Source of the DNA: Liolophura sinensis
Taxonomy: Eukaryota; Mollusca; Polyplacophora; Chitonida; Chitonidae
Assembly (NCBI RefSeq): GCF_032854445.1
Contig: NC_088300.1
Span: forward strand, 60,426,984-60,490,983
Direction: 5' to 3'
Length of the DNA stretch: 64,000 nt
Part shown: one piece after another, positions 59,401 to 64,000 of the stretch
Layout: every line of letters starts with the position of its first letter
Numbering within the stretch: the stretch's first letter is position 1
Notes under the pieces: generated by a model
Database searches by the model: none
What the model was told of the DNA's origin: nothing
The model's input: only the letters and a program-made list of their open reading frames with translations
Made by a program: the position numbers and the translations under genes

Positions 59401-61762
59401 ACGGCACGCTTACAAATTATTTTGTTTCCTTTTCACAATATAATATGTTGTCTGTGACTGTGTTTTTTCATTCGCTTTCGTGTTTATTAAACCATCGAAC
59501 TATATAAAATTGACAATAAATTATCTGTCTGTAAGCTGTATCGTCGCCAAGTTGTCTATGATAGGCATTCGCCAACAACAACCGCTTGTTTTATTAACAC
59601 CTCACGCGTTTATTTGCTTGTTTATTTTATTAACGTTTTACGTAGTGCACTTAAGGCCATATGTCAGAGTTAGGTAGGAGTGGACACATCACCCTATCTA
59701 TCAGGCAACACGTTTCGTTATCTATTATTGCAGATTACGTAACTAACGCCCGTGTCCAGCAATATGTTATGCTTTTTATATACCGTCCTAGAAGCTTTAT
59801 ACGCTCCAAAATATATGACATATATATAGTCGGCTAGAACATTTTTAATGCATGTCCTTGTAAGGGTGCTCTTGTCCTAAGAGCCTACTGCAACATTAAT
59901 GTTAGTTTGACATCCACTACATAATCTGACTTGACATTGCACCAGAAATACACTGTGTATGTTTAAGTCTATGCAAAGTCATTATTACTATGTTTCTAGA
60001 TGGGTTCATACGTTTGTAAACCATGTATATCAACCATATATTTCATAACTCTTTAAGCATATTCATTGGCACAATGTACTGATTTTAAATACTACCGGGG
60101 CCTACAACCATATGTGAACGTGATATCAATATTCATGCAAGCAGATTTCAGATCTTGCTCCGTTTCCAAAAATATTTAGGAAATTCTGAAAAACTAGAGG
60201 GAAATGATGATGTGTAGATTGTATTTGGTGGGAACGGTCCTTTGCGATCCAGGTTAGTTTGCTGATATCTCACCCACCCCATTGCTTTGTAAGCAGAATT
60301 AAACAACCGATATGCCCATAATTCTCTCCTCCCTTTTATGTTTTTGTGTAGTGTCACTGCCTTTGCAGGGTATGGGCCTCCCTTAGCCGGGTGACCACTA
60401 GCGGCTGTGCCCCCGGGCGCAAACAGTGCAGCCCTTCCCCTTGGGGCTATGGCCGTTTGTCGCCATTGTAAGATTGCGTTAAACTTTCACTCCGGGTACA
60501 TTAAATTATGAATCACATCAACCCACGGCTACCCCAGTTACGTTTAACGTCAATAAAAAGGGTGTTCAAGTGCATATAATAGTGAAGCCATTCGGTTTTA
60601 CGAGGCCGCAATCTGTCTCTGAAAACTATAGTTTGCACCACACTCACCACCAGGGCGAATGGTACTACTATACCGACTACATATGGATACTTAAATCTAA
60701 ACAGCATGAAAACTCCCCAAATGCATGTATTTAGTTTCGTCGAGTTTAACTGTTATATTTGTCATGTGTATATTTGGACTTTTTATTAAAACAACGTCTA
60801 TCAAAGATAATGTAGAAGAAAACAACCCGTAGGTGATGTTTCAACAGAACCTTGTCGTATACCAGTTTACCCCTATATAGGATGTATATGGGATATTTCA
60901 GGTTTGAATAATGACAAAGCTTACGTCGTTTTCAATGTGTTGCCAAGGACTACACAAAATCTGATTACACTGTAGCAAATATGTGAATTTTATTCCAGTC
61001 TTATGAATGTTAAAAATACTCAAGACTTTAAATCTCCTGACACCCTTCTAGCTCCAATAAATGACAAATTCCCATTGTATTCCAATTTGTTCAGAATTGC
61101 CTTTTGTATGTAGGGAAAATGGTCCTCGTGTTCAAGAAAAGGCACATAAATCTGCATCCCAGATGAATTACTGAGTTACTGAAATGTTACAATTTACGCG
61201 GAATACTTGTATACAAAGAGCATTCTCATCAAACAGCATGTACTTTATACAGGCATTGGTACTATTACTTATATTCGCCACACTTTAAAGCATCTTTCTT
61301 ATCACTGTCGAGACAAAAGTCCAATGAAGATACAGTCTACATGATTTATTAGTCTGTACACAAATCAACAACCATTTATACACAATACACAACCTTATAA
61401 TCCACATTGTACAGCCATTGTAAGCACAAACATCGCATGTGTTGATGGACAAAACAATTTAGACTCACTCTCCGTATACAATTATGTCATGTATGTTTGT
61501 ATGTACGCTTGGGTTTTACATCGCACTTAACAATTTTCAGTCATATGACGACGATGAATTATATCATGACTGGCTGATTATTAAACTTCAAAGAAACGCG
61601 CAAGCAGAGAAAATATGTTCAATAGTTATTTTTCAGCTGTATAACTTTATATCCGTCAAAACTGACATCGTATGAGGTTATTATCTTTATAGATAAATGC
61701 AATTTAATACATTTTCATATGTGACACTTATTATATGTGTTGATATTTTTCACTCGGGCTAG
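56421..61762. other. Long stretch with no supported gene
   Basis: Mostly AT-rich. The 58.44-58.68 kb part is base-balanced and repeat-free (candidate regulatory). A GC-rich block at 60,360-60,480 ('ccgggtgaccactagcggct', 'ctatggccgtttgtcgccat') looks like a repeat or a decayed tRNA-derived element. No exon-like frames. Confidence 0.4.
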
Positions 61763-61982
61763 TACACTCAAAAAATTAGTCTGTTAATTTTGACAGAAAA
61801 CTTGTTATGATGCTAGAATCTATTCTGTTATTACAGCAGATTGTATTGTTAAATATAACAAGATTAAGAGTATATTTTGTTGAATATGACACAATATTTT
61901 GTTATAATAATAGAGCACATTCTAGCATCACTCAGACAACAAACTTTGTGTTAACATGAACAGAATGATATTTTTAGTGTAG
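61763..61982. mobile_element. MITE with inverted repeats and internal hairpin
   Basis: The left end 'tacactcaaaaaattagtct' and the reverse complement of the right end 'ctacactaaaaatatcattc' form an imperfect inverted repeat, flanked by TA. Inside, 'gatgctagaat' near 61,811 pairs with 'attctagcatc' near 61,919. Size is about 220 bases with no ORF; likely a Tc1/mariner-type MITE. Confidence 0.65.
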
Positions 61983-63599
61983 TGGTATCCAAACCACACA
62001 TATGTACATATGATATCACCAATGCACCTTCGTATGTTTTCATGCACCAACAGACGATTTAATGTCAAGTGTTGGCGCATTAAACCCTCGGCGAACTAAA
62101 AGTTTTGGAAGTTTTGTATGGCTAATCTGCATAAACGCTTTAACCTGTTCTTAAGTGGACACCGAGGCCTATTCACTAAGAATTAGCGCGCCACATTAAG
62201 TTTCCTCAGCAATGACGATCCTTCTCATCGTATTGACTGCATCAGCGCTTTCACACAATTCTGCTCTATACAGATGGGATTAAGGGGGAAAATGAGTTTA
62301 AAGGCCACATCCTGGTCGGCGAGACCCGCCCTTATAGATCTTGTGATCATCAATTATCATTACAGATGATTTAGTCTCGATCAAGTTAACTGGAAGCAGT
62401 CTGCAGGGTTCGCGCGCTTTGTCGTGATACCAGCCTCAGGGCAACCGACAAGACTTCATCGGCTACGCCGGCTTAAAGACGTTCTCAGACTACAGACTGC
62501 ATAATACGGCCCATTCGTCACCAGAGGACGGCATTACACCATACCTTTCTGTTCACAAAAGCTGATCTGTCCTTAGAAGCACTTCATATATATACTTACA
62601 TAACATAGCGGATAAATTAAATTGATTGCCCCGGAAGTAATTGGATTAAATCGGCACCGTTACGCGGATGCCTTTGTGCAGGAAATCATAATGAAACTCT
62701 TGTATTAAAAAACAATGGTGAATCTAGCTCGGTATCACTTAATATGTGTTACCGAATACTCACGTCTGATTAAAATTTACGTTATTTCCCTTTTTTATGA
62801 TCCATTTGACAAAAAGAAAGTAGTAACCACCTTCGTGTGTTTATTATAAAACATGTAGTGGTTGATTTATCATCATTAAATTATTTCAGACAGAAACTAT
62901 AAGTGCATGTATATACGTACACAAAATAAGATAACCAGACACCCCTTTCTTCTTTATTCATGCTAGTTTTAGCAGCCATCCCAACTAACTTATGCGATGC
63001 CCATTAAAAGCGTTTTCAAACCTTATTAACATAAAAATGCCGGAGAAAAAATTGAACCATTCTAGGCTCGAGACCACCAGAGGGAATATCCGTTTTAATC
63101 TGTTGGTTTTCTATGAGGCGATTAAAACTGGCACACTCCGATATGGCCTTCACTATAGCCCTGAGAAAGTGACTTTGGCCTTTTAGAGAGTCCCTGTGGA
63201 GTTGTCAGTGCGGAGTTTAACACAGGAGTGTGATATTGCTGTGAAACTTGTCTCCAGCGACACCTATCATATACAACCTCTAGCCACTTATCCACAAGAC
63301 TTCTTTTATTAATGGAATGGCTTATTTTAATACCTGAGCCCTTAAAACAGAATGAAAAGACTCTAATACTGACGCTAGCGGGTGAATTGAAAGTGCAGCA
63401 TATGCTCTACTTTAAAGGCTTTATATCATATATTCGTTTCTGCCATGTCTACCAATGCTAAAATGTAAGCGCTACAGCATAGGGTAAACGTGTATTTTGT
63501 GGGTGGGCTAGACACGAATAATTGACCCTCAACTTCTTATTGCTCGGATAGGCCGATCATTTCAACTTCTCGCTGATTTTTCCTTACTTAATTCCTCGT
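61983..63599. promoter_or_regulatory. Candidate regulatory blocks
   Basis: The 62.2-62.7 and 63.0-63.3 kb parts are repeat-free and base-balanced, with runs such as 'gatgatttagtctcgatcaa'. A 64-codon frame at 62992-63186 is not recognised. The role is inferred from composition only. Confidence 0.25.
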
Positions 63600-64000
63600 G
63601 TGCTTTACGAGGTCCAAATTTTATTGGAAGCTACTGTGAATTAATGGAGTGAGGTTGATCTGTGGTGAGGAGCGCCTCCACCAATAGAAACGCTCGTCGC
63701 TCTGCTCCGTCTCGCGCCGGACAGGCGGCCAGCCAACGAGAAGGCGAGATGACATCAACAGGTCGGCCCCTCTTGGAAATCAAAGGCTAATCAATCTTGG
63801 TAGAGAAGTGATTGATGATCTTGAAGTCTGTCATTGGGGGCCTGCTATAACAACTTCACCGTGTCATTCTCGTCAGATCGGACTAAACTAGCTCCCACGC
63901 TGCAACACAACTTCGACGAAACTTCATTCATTGGATTGGACTTTTTGACAGATATATTTTTGTGCGGTGGTCTTGAGGAAAAATTCTTGGATAACAGAGG
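63600..64000 (+). promoter_or_regulatory. Candidate promoter and 5' leader of a gene beyond the right edge
   Basis: CpG-rich block at 63,670-63,730 with CCAAT words ('caccaatagaaac' and, inverted, 'ttcattggattgg'), no repeats and no long frame. The composition change towards the edge is what a promoter plus 5' UTR would give. Strand and identity are guesses. Confidence 0.25.

Overview
The window is nuclear DNA of a metazoan. It shows intron-rich genes with GT-AG junctions, abundant tRNA-derived SINEs, retroelement fragments, minisatellites and a 200-N assembly gap. The main SINE (head with the 'ctccgtggctcag' box, tail near 'tacggcgtaaaacacc') resembles families I associate with molluscs and other lophotrochozoans. 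That phylum-level call rests on recall of repeat style, not on a search.

Left part, 0-15 kb: a tandem satellite (about 146-bp period) and a 55-bp minisatellite are followed by a minus-strand gene of at least 14 exons (about 15.0 kb down to 2.5 kb). Its exons encode, in order, a hydrophobic leader, a Reeler domain, a DOMON domain and a six-helix cytochrome b561 core. This is the ferric-chelate reductase 1 (FRRS1/SDR2) architecture, and I reconstructed almost all splice phases. Its introns hold SINEs, a reverse-transcriptase fragment with a YIDD box, two unnamed recurring repeats (here R1 and R2) and a 52-bp minisatellite.

Middle, 15-43 kb: repeat-rich sequence with two smaller genes. A plus-strand rhodopsin-like GPCR (28.15-31.33 kb, two exons) has all seven helices, but one extra base near 28,417 breaks its frame. 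A minus-strand gene (37.02-34.44 kb) encodes a small secreted protein with two C-terminal EF-hands; its signal-peptide exon also carries an apparent one-base shift, and a second exon that could splice to the same EF-hand exon lies in the 'wrong' order upstream. A gap of 200 Ns lies at 42,868-43,067, flanked by the same 11 bases on both sides.

Right part, 43-64 kb: no gene that I can support. SINE copies stop near 42 kb. Patches of base-balanced, non-repetitive, CpG-containing sequence (about 45.7-48.8, 50.4-52.9, 58.4-58.7, 62.2-62.7 and 63.0-64.0 kb) alternate with AT-rich sequence. This looks like the regulatory landscape of a developmental gene outside the window, perhaps starting just beyond the right edge; that is inference. 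I found no CRISPR array or bacterial-type operon, and no strong evidence for a wholly new system. The most useful leads are the FRRS1-like gene model, the EF-hand exon arrangement, the broken GPCR frame, the R1/R2 repeat families, the hammerhead-like stem-loop and the SINE-poor right half.
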